Assembly (NCBI RefSeq): GCF_000017165.1
Contig: NC_009634.1
Coordinates: 944,249-1,008,248 of the forward strand
Direction: 5' to 3'
From: Methanococcus vannielii SB
GTDB taxonomy: Archaea; AGJL01; Methanococci; Methanococcales; Methanococcaceae
DNA: 64,000 nucleotides
Shown here: in pieces, positions 8,771 to 17,397 of the stretch
Layout of the letters: the number at the start of each line of letters is the position of its first letter
Position numbering within the stretch: position 1 is the first letter of the stretch
Translations under genes and position numbers: made by a program
The notes under the pieces: model-generated
What the model was told of the DNA's origin: nothing
Database searches by the model: none
What the model saw: only the letters and a program-made list of their open reading frames with translations

Positions 8771-10228
8771 TTATAACGTCCACATTCTTCCAAATTCGTT
8801 TGCGAAGGGGTATATTAAATCCGTTGCAAGATTTGGGTATACGCCTAATAAAATACAGAGAACTGTTAAAACCGCAAGTGAAAATATCCCAAATTTCGAA
8901 GGTTTCACTTTTTTATATTCATTTAGCTGATCTTCACTGCAGGGTTTTAGATATATCAAATAAAACGCTTTCATCATGGATACAAAAGTCCCAATACTTA
9001 CCATTATCATTATAATTGCAAGTTCGGGCATATTCACATTCATTGCAGCTTCTGCCAGTAGTAATTTACTCTGAAATCCATTAAATGGCGGAACGCCACT
9101 AATTGCGAGTTTTGCACATAAAACCATCAGTGCAGTTGTGGGAATTACGGGTAAAAGACCACCAAGTGCATTTAAATTTCCAACCTTTTTTCTTTCCACA
9201 AGGTGGGCTCCAATGAAAAGAGCACTCTTATATATAACGTGATTTATTGCGTGAAAAATTCCTGCAACAATTCCTAAAGGTGTTCCAAGTGCAATACCTG
9301 CTGCAACATAACCTCCCTGACTTATTGCGTGGTATGCAAGCAATTTTCTATAATCTGTCTGTAAAAGAGCCATTACTACACCAAATACCATTCCAAGAAT
9401 TGATATTGCAATTAAAGCCCCGTGTGCATTTGTAAAATATGAAAGTCCACCAAATATTTTAAAAATTACAAGCATTAATGCTACAAGAACAAATTTTGAG
9501 TATGTTTGGAGCATTGCGGCTATAAATGGTTTTGCACGTGCATAAATGTCCGCTTTTACAGTGTGAAAAGGAGGAAGGCCACTATCATAACATAAACCTA
9601 TTATGATCATTAAAAGTCCGCCATAAATTGTTGGAGTTACCGGATTATTTATTAAAAAATTGTGCATGTCTGAAATATTTAACGTTCCTGTTGCAGAAAG
9701 TAAAAAAGCTACGCCAAGTAGTAAAATTGAACCTGCAAAATTTCCTAAAAGTAAGTATCTAAATGCTGAACGATAAGCTTTTTCAGTTCCAGAAGCAATA
9801 ACTAATCCCGTTTGGGCAATTGCCGCTATTTCATAGAATACGTATATATTGAATAAATCATCTGCTAAAATAACTGCTGAAACACTTGCTAAACCCATTA
9901 ACATTAATGCAACTGTTAATCCACTCGATTTTTTTTCATCAAGCCCCGTAATCAAAACTAATGAGCCGATTAACATTAAAACGGTGATTATAAGCTGTTT
10001 CATTGGGCTATATATGTAAGAAATACCTGAAGCAAGTCCACTTTCTAAGCCATGGGCTCCAAAATTATAAATTCCATAGTTTCCAATAAATGGAAGTACA
10101 AGTAGTAAAAGGGCCATTAAAAATGCCATAGGTCGAATTAATTTATCCTTCCCATTTAAATAATTGAATATGATGGCCACGAACATTGGAAAAACTACTA
10201 TCAAAGGAAGTAAGTTCATTAAGCTCAC
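8771..10228 (-). CDS. ehbF: energy-converting hydrogenase B subunit F (MrpD/NuoN-like ion-translocating subunit)
   Basis: Proton-conducting membrane protein of the complex I/Mrp antiporter family, 485 residues and about 14 spans. Family residues are seen: the glutamate in YVFYEIAAIAQTG, the GLPPFHTVKADIYARAKP loop with its lysine, and HAINHVIYKSALFIGAHLVE, where a lysine sits in the discontinuous helix. It should couple ion influx to ferredoxin reduction with H2. It lies second in the operon, 17 bp after ehbE. Confidence 0.9.
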   Translation of the reverse strand: MSLMNLLPLIVVFPMFVAIIFNYLNGKDKLIRPMAFLMALLLLVLPFIGNYGIYNFGAHGLESGLASGISYIYSPMKQLIITVLMLIGSLVLITGLDEKKSSGLTVALMLMGLASVSAVILADDLFNIYVFYEIAAIAQTGLVIASGTEKAYRSAFRYLLLGNFAGSILLLGVAFLLSATGTLNISDMHNFLINNPVTPTIYGGLLMIIIGLCYDSGLPPFHTVKADIYARAKPFIAAMLQTYSKFVLVALMLVIFKIFGGLSYFTNAHGALIAISILGMVFGVVMALLQTDYRKLLAYHAISQGGYVAAGIALGTPLGIVAGIFHAINHVIYKSALFIGAHLVERKKVGNLNALGGLLPVIPTTALMVLCAKLAISGVPPFNGFQSKLLLAEAAMNVNMPELAIIMIMVSIGTFVSMMKAFYLIYLKPCSEDQLNEYKKVKPSKFGIFSLAVLTVLCILLGVYPNLATDLIYPFANEFGRMWTL

Positions 10229-10245
10229 CGTTTAAAGTTAAATCG

Positions 10246-10602
10246 TTAATCGTCTTTTAAAAGTTCTGATGACTTTAGTGTTTTGTATTTTTTGTAAAAA
10301 ACTATTGAAAGTCCAAGCATTATTGCAAGCATTGACGCTTCAATAACTATATTGGTTAAAACGAGGGCTTGTGGAAGAGGATAGCTTGCACTCATTGAAA
10401 AGAGTGCCAATTCCATTTCCTGAGCTTTTATAGGCACTATTCCGCCAGTATACCCTATTGCAATTAGCGTTAAATTAACGCCGTTTCCAAGTGCGGAAAG
10501 TGCAATGATTTTTTTTATAACATTATCAACAAAGAAAGTCCCATATAACCCTATAACGATTAAAATTCCTGCAGTTATAAAGGATGCAAGTTGTAAGTCC
10601 AT
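10246..10602 (-). CDS. ehbE: energy-converting hydrogenase B subunit E (MrpC/NuoK-like)
   Basis: First gene of the operon. The 118-residue protein has three spans and the MrpC/NuoK pattern, including LSALGNGVNLTLIAIGY and the conserved segment DPLPQALVLTNIVI in variant form (SASYPLPQALVLTNIVIEASMLA). The glutamates in the second and third spans of NuoK-like proteins are represented by Glu in IVIEAS. The predicted promoter and an inverted repeat lie 60-110 bp upstream. Confidence 0.85.
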   Translation of the reverse strand: MDLQLASFITAGILIVIGLYGTFFVDNVIKKIIALSALGNGVNLTLIAIGYTGGIVPIKAQEMELALFSMSASYPLPQALVLTNIVIEASMLAIMLGLSIVFYKKYKTLKSSELLKDD

Positions 10603-10665
10603 ATTACCACCAATCGGGACTAAAAATTTGGATCAAAGACACTAACTAAGAATTCCTCTTAATCT

Positions 10666-10712
10666 ATCATTAATTATAATGATAAATACCTTTAAAAAAC
10701 TAGATATAAATA
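10666..10712 (-). promoter_or_regulatory. ehb operon promoter with an inverted repeat at the predicted start site
   Basis: On the minus strand a TATA element (TTTATATC, 10703-10712) lies about 25 bp from an 18-bp inverted repeat with arms ATCATT and AATGAT at 10666-10683. The repeat covers the expected transcription start, a classic repressor position. The distance to the ehbE ATG leaves a leader of roughly 80 bases. The sequence is AT-rich, so chance symmetry is possible. Confidence 0.4.
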
Positions 10713-10829
10713 AGTTATGGTACTTGAAAAATCTACTAAAACTCAAAATAATGCCAAATCATTTAAGGATGCCTTTTTTTTATGAAATAATTTAAAAATA
10801 GAAATATGGTAAAAATAAGATAATAACTC

Positions 10830-10961
10830 CTACTTTTTGTGGGCCCATTCTTTTTTCTTTAATTCTTCACTCTTTCTCTGTTTTGATTGTCGTTCCTGAT
10901 TAGCCTGTTTTTGGTAACTTTCTTTTTTCTTTTGTTCAGCCCTTCTTTTTTCGTCTGCCAT
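10830..10961 (-). CDS. 43-residue highly charged protein
   Basis: Short gene encoding 43 residues that are almost all Lys, Arg, Glu and Gln (MADEKRRAEQKKKESYQKQ at the start, EWAHKK at the end). GAGGTGA precedes the ATG with a 7-base gap, as good a ribosome binding site as in large genes here, and the frame has no rare codons. It would form one charged helix with no hydrophobic core. Function unknown; nucleic-acid or ribosome binding is a guess. It sits alone between ehbE and atwA. Confidence 0.6.
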   Translation of the reverse strand: MADEKRRAEQKKKESYQKQANQERQSKQRKSEELKKKEWAHKK

Positions 10962-11186
10962 TATTTTTTCACCTCGTTTATATATTAATAGTATATTGAT
11001 AGGCGTATTTATTCGTTAAATGGCATAAAACCCCCCATTTTTAGATTAAACGTTAAAAAGAGTTTTAAAAAATTATTAGAAAAATAGGGTTAAAGATTTA
11101 GAACATCAGTTTTATATTTTTATACGCCATTATTCTTGGCATATTCAATTTTTTGGCATTACAAAAATCCCTTTTGTGTGATAGAC

Positions 11187-12836
11187 ATGAGCGTTAGAGT
11201 CCAGAATTTAACAAAAAAATACGGTGAAAAGGTAGCTTTAGATAATCTCGATTTTGAAATTAAAAAAGGCGAGATTTTTGGAATTATTGGTCGATCAGGA
11301 GCTGGAAAAACAACGCTAATAAGAATTTTGAGGGGAGTTGAAAATTTTGATAGCGGAAATATCGAAGTTTTAGGAAGAAATGAAGATTTAAGGGAAATTA
11401 CTGCAATTCACATTCAAAGAAATTTCGCATTATGGGCAGAACCTGTAATTTATAACATTATAAGAAAGTTATACGCAATAAGAACTAATTCTGACGAAGG
11501 GCTTCCTACCGAAGATGAAATGGAAGATTATAAAAAAGATGCTGAGGAAATTTTGAAGCTTGTTGGTTTAGAACACAAAAAAAATGCTTATTCAAATATA
11601 CTTAGTGGCGGAGAAAAACAGAGGCTTATTCTTGGAAGACAGATTGCAAAAATATATGAAAAAGGTGGAGATGGCGTACTTTTACTTGATGAACCTGCAA
11701 CGATGGCTTGTCCTGCATCAAAACAGTTACTTTTAGATGTTTTAAAAAATATAAATGAAAAACTTGGTGTAACCATAATAGTAACTTCCCATCTGCCGGA
11801 AATCCATAAATACCTTTGTAATACCTGCATATTACTTGAAAATGGTAAATTAAAAATAAAAGGTAATCCAGAATTGGTTATAAACGAATTTTTAAAAGAA
11901 ATACCTGAAAAATATGCTAAAAAGACTGGCCCACTTGAAGAGGATGTTATCGAAGTTTCCGGCATTTCAAAAAGATACTACGTTGTAAATGGGGGCGAAA
12001 CTCTTAATTTAAAAGATATTTCGTTTAACGTTAAAAAAAAGGAAATTATTTCAATAATAGGGCCCAGTGGAACTGGTAAATCCGTTATATTAAGATTACT
12101 TGCAGGATTAGACGTTCCTGACTCTGGAACCATTAAACTTGAAGGTCTTGATTTAAAAGAATTTGGCTGGAATAGAATGGAGTTAAGGAGAAGAATTGGA
12201 ATTATGCATCAAGAATTTTCATTGGCACACTATCTGACAGTAAAAGAGCTTTTAAATTATAGGGTAGGCATAAAAAGTATGGAAACCTTGGAAAAAGCAA
12301 AAGAAAAAGCCGAAGAAATTGGAATTTCGCCAAAAGTTGTTGATGGACTATACCAACTTTTAGACCTTCCAGAAACTGAAATGAAAAACAAGCTTGAAAA
12401 AATGAATATACCTGAATCAGTTGTTAGAACATTATTTCCTCCAAAAGATATTGAATTTGATTCATTAGACATTTTAGATGCACTTGATTTAAATAGGGAA
12501 GCATTATTAAAAAAACCTACAGAATTAAGTGGCGGGGAAAGAGTAAGAGTCGCTTTAGCACTTCAGCTGGCATTGAAACCAGATATACTGTTATTAGACG
12601 AACCTTTTGGAGATTTAGACCCTATAACTCTAAGAGACGTTTCAAATTACATTAAAAAAATAAATGACATAGCAGAAACTACAATCGTAATGATAAGTCA
12701 CCATATTAATTTAATAAAAGAAATAAGCGACAGGGCAGTATTAATTGATGAGGGAAAACTTTTAATTGTTGGGAATACTAATGACGTCTGTGAAAAGTTC
12801 ATTGAAAGGAGCAATTCAAAATTCATGAGTTCCTAA
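11187..12836 (+). CDS. atwA: methyl-coenzyme M reductase activation component A2 (tandem ABC ATPase)
   Basis: Soluble twin-ABC protein of 549 residues needed with ATP for reductive activation of methyl-coenzyme M reductase. The first Walker A is GRSGAGKTT near residue 35, with signature LSGGEKQRLILGRQ and Walker B LLLDEPATM followed by ACPASKQ, which is characteristic of component A2. The second half has GPSGTGKS, LSGGERVRVALA and LLLDEPFGDLD. There are no membrane spans. Start ATG 11187 is preceded by GTGAT; the frame is open upstream to a TTG at 11136, which lacks a ribosome binding site. Confidence 0.9.
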   Translation: MSVRVQNLTKKYGEKVALDNLDFEIKKGEIFGIIGRSGAGKTTLIRILRGVENFDSGNIEVLGRNEDLREITAIHIQRNFALWAEPVIYNIIRKLYAIRTNSDEGLPTEDEMEDYKKDAEEILKLVGLEHKKNAYSNILSGGEKQRLILGRQIAKIYEKGGDGVLLLDEPATMACPASKQLLLDVLKNINEKLGVTIIVTSHLPEIHKYLCNTCILLENGKLKIKGNPELVINEFLKEIPEKYAKKTGPLEEDVIEVSGISKRYYVVNGGETLNLKDISFNVKKKEIISIIGPSGTGKSVILRLLAGLDVPDSGTIKLEGLDLKEFGWNRMELRRRIGIMHQEFSLAHYLTVKELLNYRVGIKSMETLEKAKEKAEEIGISPKVVDGLYQLLDLPETEMKNKLEKMNIPESVVRTLFPPKDIEFDSLDILDALDLNREALLKKPTELSGGERVRVALALQLALKPDILLLDEPFGDLDPITLRDVSNYIKKINDIAETTIVMISHHINLIKEISDRAVLIDEGKLLIVGNTNDVCEKFIERSNSKFMSS

Positions 12837-12860
12837 ATTTATTTTAAATTATTTTTAAAA

Positions 12861-12956
12861 CTAAAAGTTAAAACTTGGTTTTTGATTCCTATTCAGTATA
12901 CAAGTAAACAATTCCTGTTTTTTTGAAAAAATAGCATATTCTTCACTTTTTGACAT
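12861..12956 (-). pseudogene. short reading frame, probable gene remnant after the DsrE-like pseudogene
   Basis: A 31-residue frame (MSKSEEYAIFSKKQELFTC at the start) with a good GGGTGAT ribosome binding site directly after the dead DsrE-like gene. It was probably the N-terminus of the next gene in a former operon, the rest being lost. It may also be a genuine small protein. I do not recognise a family. Confidence 0.3.
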
Positions 12957-12971
12957 TCTATCACCCAAAAA

Positions 12972-13705
12972 TTACAACCATACTGGCCTTACATTTGGTT
13001 TAAATATATACCTAAAAAAGTAGGGGCTCCTGCAATTCCAATTCCATCCCCTAATTTGTTGTTAAATCCTCAAATTCAGAGCTCATGTCACAAACGTATA
13101 TTTTTACATCATTTAGAACATTTTAAGTTTTTCACCCAATTTTGGAAATGCAAGGCGTTTTACCTTATCACATCCTCCTTTTAATGCAAGGCTTACACCA
13201 TCAAGCATTAAAAATATTGTGGATTTAACTTCATATTTTTAGCAACTTCTGCCATCATAAAAGTAGCGTATGCTTTTTCGACGTTTCCTGTTCCCGTTGT
13301 ATTTATGATAAATACCTCGCCAATAAAAACTGAAACTTTAGATTCTTTTTTTCGTTCTTCTTTCTTAATCAAAATTCAGTAATTTCCATCGTCTGTTTTT
13401 TCAGTTGAGATAACTTCCCAAGTATTCATTCCTCCTAAAAATTCCTCAAACCTTAAAATTAGGCCTGGACAGCTTGCACAACTACATTTTCGATTTATTT
13501 AACGAAATTTCGCCAATGATGACCTTTACCGTATTTCCTTCAATTTCCATTTTGTAGAACATTTTCTTTATGAATTCTTCGATTTCTTTTATTTAGGAAT
13601 AACCGTCAGTTTAACTATTAAACTTCCTTTGTCCGTCTTTTCAATAACTTTTTCAACGAGAATTAATGTACTTCTAAGCAATTTTACAGATATTTCTTTT
13701 ATCAT
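12972..13705 (-). pseudogene. decayed DsrE-family protein gene
   Basis: Reading the minus strand through several frameshifts and stop codons reconstructs one protein. It has an N-terminal region with a cysteine cluster (KCSCASCPG) and a C-terminal DsrE-like domain (NTTGTGNVEKAYATFMMAEVAKN, LMLDGVSLALKGGCDKVKR, VKIYVCDMSSEFEDL, AGAPTFLG, KPNVRPVWL). Frame breaks are near 13582 (stop), 13465, 13370 (stop), 13210, 13110 and 13000. DsrE-type proteins bind or transfer sulfur. The many independent lesions argue for an old pseudogene and not a sequencing error. The thioredoxin gene lies just upstream. Confidence 0.8.
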
Positions 13706-13822
13706 TAATACACTTGAAAATTTAATAATATGTCACTATTATGCACAACTAAATATATTTAAAGGAATAGAATTTTTTTAACTTCTTTAAAAATAAGTTA
13801 AAAGTAGAAAGGATAAGATCAA

Positions 13823-14065
13823 TTATTTCGTAAGTTCAACCCTTAAAGCATCTTTTGAAGGGGCCCCAACAAATTTGATTTCCCCGTTAATTGCAATTGT
13901 GGGTACTGCCATAATTCCAAGTTCTGCTGCTTTTTCAGGATTATCCATAACATTTACTAGAACAATTTCTACACCAGATACTTCTTTTGCAACTTCCTCA
14001 ACAACTCGTTTAGCTGCAGGGCAGTGTGGGCACATTGGAGACGTGAATACTTCAACTTTTACCAT
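13823..14065 (-). CDS. small archaeal thioredoxin/glutaredoxin-like protein
   Basis: An 80-residue thioredoxin-fold protein with the redox motif CPHC (TSPMCPHCPAAKRVVEEVA) and the cis-proline segment IMAVPTIAING. It closely resembles M. jannaschii MJ0307, a thioredoxin that reduces many methanogenesis proteins. The start at 14065 has GGTGA upstream; the longer frame to 14110 lacks one. It reads towards the DsrE-like pseudogene 117 bp downstream, suggesting a former redox/sulfur unit. Confidence 0.9.
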   Translation of the reverse strand: MVKVEVFTSPMCPHCPAAKRVVEEVAKEVSGVEIVLVNVMDNPEKAAELGIMAVPTIAINGEIKFVGAPSKDALRVELTK

Positions 14066-14172
14066 AAATGTCACCTTAAAGGTTTTATCTAAATATATAA
14101 CTATTATCATACCATATTATATATTTGGCGATTTGAATGCATTTTGAAATTTTTAATTGAAGTTTTGAAAAG

Positions 14173-14865
14173 TTAGTTCCACTTTTCTTTAAAGTATTCT
14201 AATGCATTAACTACATTTTCTAAATCACTTAGCGGAAATGAAAATACGAGTTCTTCATCTTTAATATGTGCATAAGCTCTTGAACCATTACATCCAAGTG
14301 TTAAGTTTGCAACGCCCCTAGTTTTAACAGCGGCTACTGCGTCCGCACATAAAGACTGAATTCCCGCAAAATCTGCTTGAAATCTCCCGCCTAAACTGTA
14401 GTTTAACGCTTGTGTAAGCATTAATCCTTTTTTAGGGGTTACTAGTACGATAATTGCATCAGGTTCAAAATCAGTTTCAGTTAAGGGGGCGTAAATTCCT
14501 GCATACATGAGTTCTTTAACTTTCGGGATTGCCTGAACCGTTTTAATTGCAGCTTCTTCGGTTTCAAAATTTCCCAATTTATAATATAAGGCTCCTGTTT
14601 TTAATGCTTCAGGCGGATTTTGTAATATCCCAATTGCATAAGCTCCCCCTTTACAGGCTTGTTTTTCAAGTGTTGCATAAAATTTTTTACCATAAGTTCG
14701 TGCATTTTGAATCATTTCGCAGTGCCTTACTGGATTTTCAACTTCAGTATAGTTGTTTGGAATCTCTTCTTTTGATTTTACAAGTTTTACCGCTGTTGCT
14801 GGCTTTTCGAGCCCCAAAATTTCTTGAAGTTTTAATCCAAGTTCTTTAATTTTTTGAATTTCCAT
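14173..14865 (-). CDS. DUF169 family protein
   Basis: 230 residues matching the DUF169 family found in methanogens and other anaerobes: PATAVKLV near the start, conserved cysteines in RHCEMI, QACKGGAYA, SLCADAVAAV and LGCNGSR, and FSFPLSDLENV near the end. The cysteines suggest a metal or iron-sulfur site; no activity is established as far as I know. GGTGAT lies four bases before ATG 14865. Its promoter carries two matching 19-bp operators, so expression is probably tightly controlled. Confidence 0.85.
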   Translation of the reverse strand: MEIQKIKELGLKLQEILGLEKPATAVKLVKSKEEIPNNYTEVENPVRHCEMIQNARTYGKKFYATLEKQACKGGAYAIGILQNPPEALKTGALYYKLGNFETEEAAIKTVQAIPKVKELMYAGIYAPLTETDFEPDAIIVLVTPKKGLMLTQALNYSLGGRFQADFAGIQSLCADAVAAVKTRGVANLTLGCNGSRAYAHIKDEELVFSFPLSDLENVVNALEYFKEKWN

Positions 14866-14898
14866 CCCTATCACCATAATTTACCTTGATAAGACAAC

Positions 14899-14973
14899 TG
14901 TGTATAATATCTACACAATTATAATTACCTGTATTATATATAAACATTATTATTTGTGTTAAAATATTACACA
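14899..14973 (-). promoter_or_regulatory. DUF169 gene promoter with two 19-bp operators
   Basis: Two imperfect palindromes of identical length, 14899-14917 and 14955-14973, both read TGTGT-N9-ACACA with AT-rich spacers; the second extends to TTGTGT/ACACAA. Between them is a TATA element (about 14931-14945). For minus-strand transcription the first operator covers the expected start site and the second lies behind the TATA/BRE. This is the layout of a dimeric regulator acting as repressor. The regulator is not identified here. Confidence 0.6.
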
Positions 14974-15087
14974 ATCAATTTTTAATATTTTTAATATTTT
15001 TAATATACCAGTTTAACTATAGCTACTATCTATTATAGATTTTAATTATAAAAAAATAAATATTTTTCGAAATAGTCTGGTGATATT

Positions 15088-15951
15088 TTGAAAATAACGT
15101 TAAGAAACCCGATTTGTGATGAATTAGAAAATATTGTAAAAGATTTAAAGGTTATAAAGCATTGTATTGGTTGTGAAGGACTAAATTTAAAAAATGACGA
15201 CCCGCATCACCATCCAACAATCGAAATTACTACTGAATGTAATCACGACTGCATATTTTGCTATTCTAAATTAACAAGTGTAAAAGCTGGACTTTACGGG
15301 GATTTAGAAAAATTTAAAGCAGTAACAATAAGCCAGTATGGTGAACCACTAATATATCCTGAAAAGGTAAAAAATGCAATAAAATTTGTAAAATCAAAAA
15401 ATTTAAGGTGTGATTTACAAACTAACGGGTCTCTTCTAACAGAAAGCCTTTTAAAAGAATTTAAAGAATTAGGTTTAGATATTTTAATGATAAGTCTAAG
15501 TTCAGATAATAAAAAAAGCCATTCAATCCTTTCAAAGGAAGTTAATTTTGACAAAATACTTGAAAATGTAAAAATATCTTCAAACTATTTCCATACAATC
15601 GTTAGAAGCGTTTATATTCCTGGATTTAATGATGATGAACTAGTAAACCTTGGAAGAATATTAAATGAAACTAATGTAAAAGAGATGATGATACACCAGC
15701 TTGTAATACATCCTGAAAATTTAAAAGAATTAGAGACTACTGGAAATTTAAATGAAGTTGGAAAAATAAAAGATTTACTTTTACTTATTCAAAAAATAAA
15801 AAACGTAGCTCCAAACTTAAACGTTACTATAAAAGGATGTTTATTGGTTTATCTAAAAACAATGGATGGATTTATATTAAATTCAATAAATAGCGACTGC
15901 ATATCGGAAGTTCCAACAATTAAAAGAGAATATAATCCCATTTTATTTTAG
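15088..15951 (+). CDS. radical SAM protein
   Basis: A 287-residue radical SAM enzyme with the cluster motif CNHDCIFC at residues 51-58 and further cysteines (Cys26, Cys29) just before it. The barrel continues with ISQYGEPL and LQTNGSLL, typical of the family. The TTG start is chosen because GGTGAT lies directly upstream. Its stop overlaps the ribosome binding site of thiD-thiN, so the two genes are almost surely cotranscribed and translationally coupled. Substrate unknown; a link with thiamine or pyrimidine metabolism is inferred only from position. Confidence 0.85.
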   Translation: MKITLRNPICDELENIVKDLKVIKHCIGCEGLNLKNDDPHHHPTIEITTECNHDCIFCYSKLTSVKAGLYGDLEKFKAVTISQYGEPLIYPEKVKNAIKFVKSKNLRCDLQTNGSLLTESLLKEFKELGLDILMISLSSDNKKSHSILSKEVNFDKILENVKISSNYFHTIVRSVYIPGFNDDELVNLGRILNETNVKEMMIHQLVIHPENLKELETTGNLNEVGKIKDLLLLIQKIKNVAPNLNVTIKGCLLVYLKTMDGFILNSINSDCISEVPTIKREYNPILF

Positions 15952-15960
15952 GTGATATTC

Positions 15961-17268
15961 ATGAATATTCTTTCGGTTGGAGGTTTTGACCCAAGTGGAG
16001 GTGCAGGAATAATTGCTGACGTAAAAACGATAAAAGAATTAAATAAAAACCCGATTTCAATAATTTCTTCAATAATTCCCCAAAATAATAATAAAGTTTA
16101 TTTAAAAAGAGATTTGCCAAAAAAAGAAATAAAATCACAGTTTGAGGCAGTTTTTGAAGATTTTAATATTGAATATGTAAAAACGGGAGTAATGACTCGA
16201 GAATGTATTGATGTTCTTTTAAATTTTTTGAAAGAATATGATTTAAAAATAATTTGTGATCCGGTTTTAAAGTCAACCACCAATTTTGAATTTGTAGATT
16301 CCAAACTATTTAAAAAATACGTAAAATTTTTTGAAAAATGCTACCTAATTACACCAAATGCGGGAGAATTTGAAATTTTAAAAAGATTCCCTGAAAACGG
16401 TTTGAAATTAAATTTAGATAAATTAAATATTCTTATTACTGGACAAACTGACGTTTTAAAAGTAAATAATATTGAAAATAAAAAAGGAGCTAAAGAGACT
16501 AAAATTCCTGGTGAATATGTAAAAAAAGAAGTTCATGGAACAGGATGTGTTTATTCTTCTGCAATAACTTGTTTTTTATCGGAAAGAAACTCTTTTGAAG
16601 AATCCATTAAAAAAGCAAAAGAATTTGTGCTTGGTTCAGTTATATATGCTGAAAAAACCAAATACGGGTACAGTTCAAATCCAGTGTGGATAAATAAGGA
16701 TTCGGTTGAAAAAAGTGTTTTAAATGCAGTAAATCTGATTAAAAAAATGGATTTTTCACTAATTCCTGAAGTTGGTTCAAATATTGCAGAAAGTACGCTT
16801 TTACCAAAGAGTTATCTTGATGTATGTGCAATATCTGGCAAGATTATAAAAAACAGGCTTGGTGGCCACAGTATTGTTGGAAACGTCCATTTTGGAGCAT
16901 CAAAACATCTTTCACGGATAATTCTTTCTGCAAAAGAATTCAATCCTAAAATCAGGGCCTGTATGAATATAAAATACGATAAACCACTTTTAAAATATTT
17001 AAAAGAAAATCATGCATCAGAATTTAAAATTTCTTCTTTTAATAGGAAAGATGAACTAAAAAATATTTCTATGGAATTAGAGATTACAGAAGCATTTCAA
17101 AAATACCTTATGAAAATACCTTATGAAAATCATTTCGATACATCTTTAGATATAATATATGATTTAGGTGAAAATGGTAATGAACCAATGATTAGAATAT
17201 TGGGTCAAAATTCATTAGAAATTGTTGAAAAGCTCTTAAAAATAGAAAAAATAAGTAAAAATCTTTAA
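15961..17268 (+). CDS. thiDN: ThiD-ThiN bifunctional thiamine synthesis protein
   Basis: Fusion of hydroxymethylpyrimidine (phosphate) kinase with archaeal thiamine-phosphate synthase. The ThiD part (to about residue 250) shows GGFDPSGGAGIIADVKT, TGVMTRE, CDPVLKS and the VHGTGCVYSSAI catalytic loop; the ThiN part (about 265-435) shows PEVGSNIAES, RLGGHSIVGNVHFGASKHLSRI and AEKTKYGYS-linked linker residues before it. ThiN replaces bacterial ThiE. The start is ATG 15961 after AGGTGAT. At 435 residues it has the usual length for archaeal ThiDN. Confidence 0.92.
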   Translation: MNILSVGGFDPSGGAGIIADVKTIKELNKNPISIISSIIPQNNNKVYLKRDLPKKEIKSQFEAVFEDFNIEYVKTGVMTRECIDVLLNFLKEYDLKIICDPVLKSTTNFEFVDSKLFKKYVKFFEKCYLITPNAGEFEILKRFPENGLKLNLDKLNILITGQTDVLKVNNIENKKGAKETKIPGEYVKKEVHGTGCVYSSAITCFLSERNSFEESIKKAKEFVLGSVIYAEKTKYGYSSNPVWINKDSVEKSVLNAVNLIKKMDFSLIPEVGSNIAESTLLPKSYLDVCAISGKIIKNRLGGHSIVGNVHFGASKHLSRIILSAKEFNPKIRACMNIKYDKPLLKYLKENHASEFKISSFNRKDELKNISMELEITEAFQKYLMKIPYENHFDTSLDIIYDLGENGNEPMIRILGQNSLEIVEKLLKIEKISKNL

Positions 17269-17397
17269 AATCATAAAATTTAAGTTATAAATCGAAATTT
17301 TAAGGTTTTTCAATTAAAAGGTAAGTTTAAATAATATTAACTCAATTATGGTTTTAGTATTTTTATCGCAATTACTGAAATAAAATGGTGATGTTAT

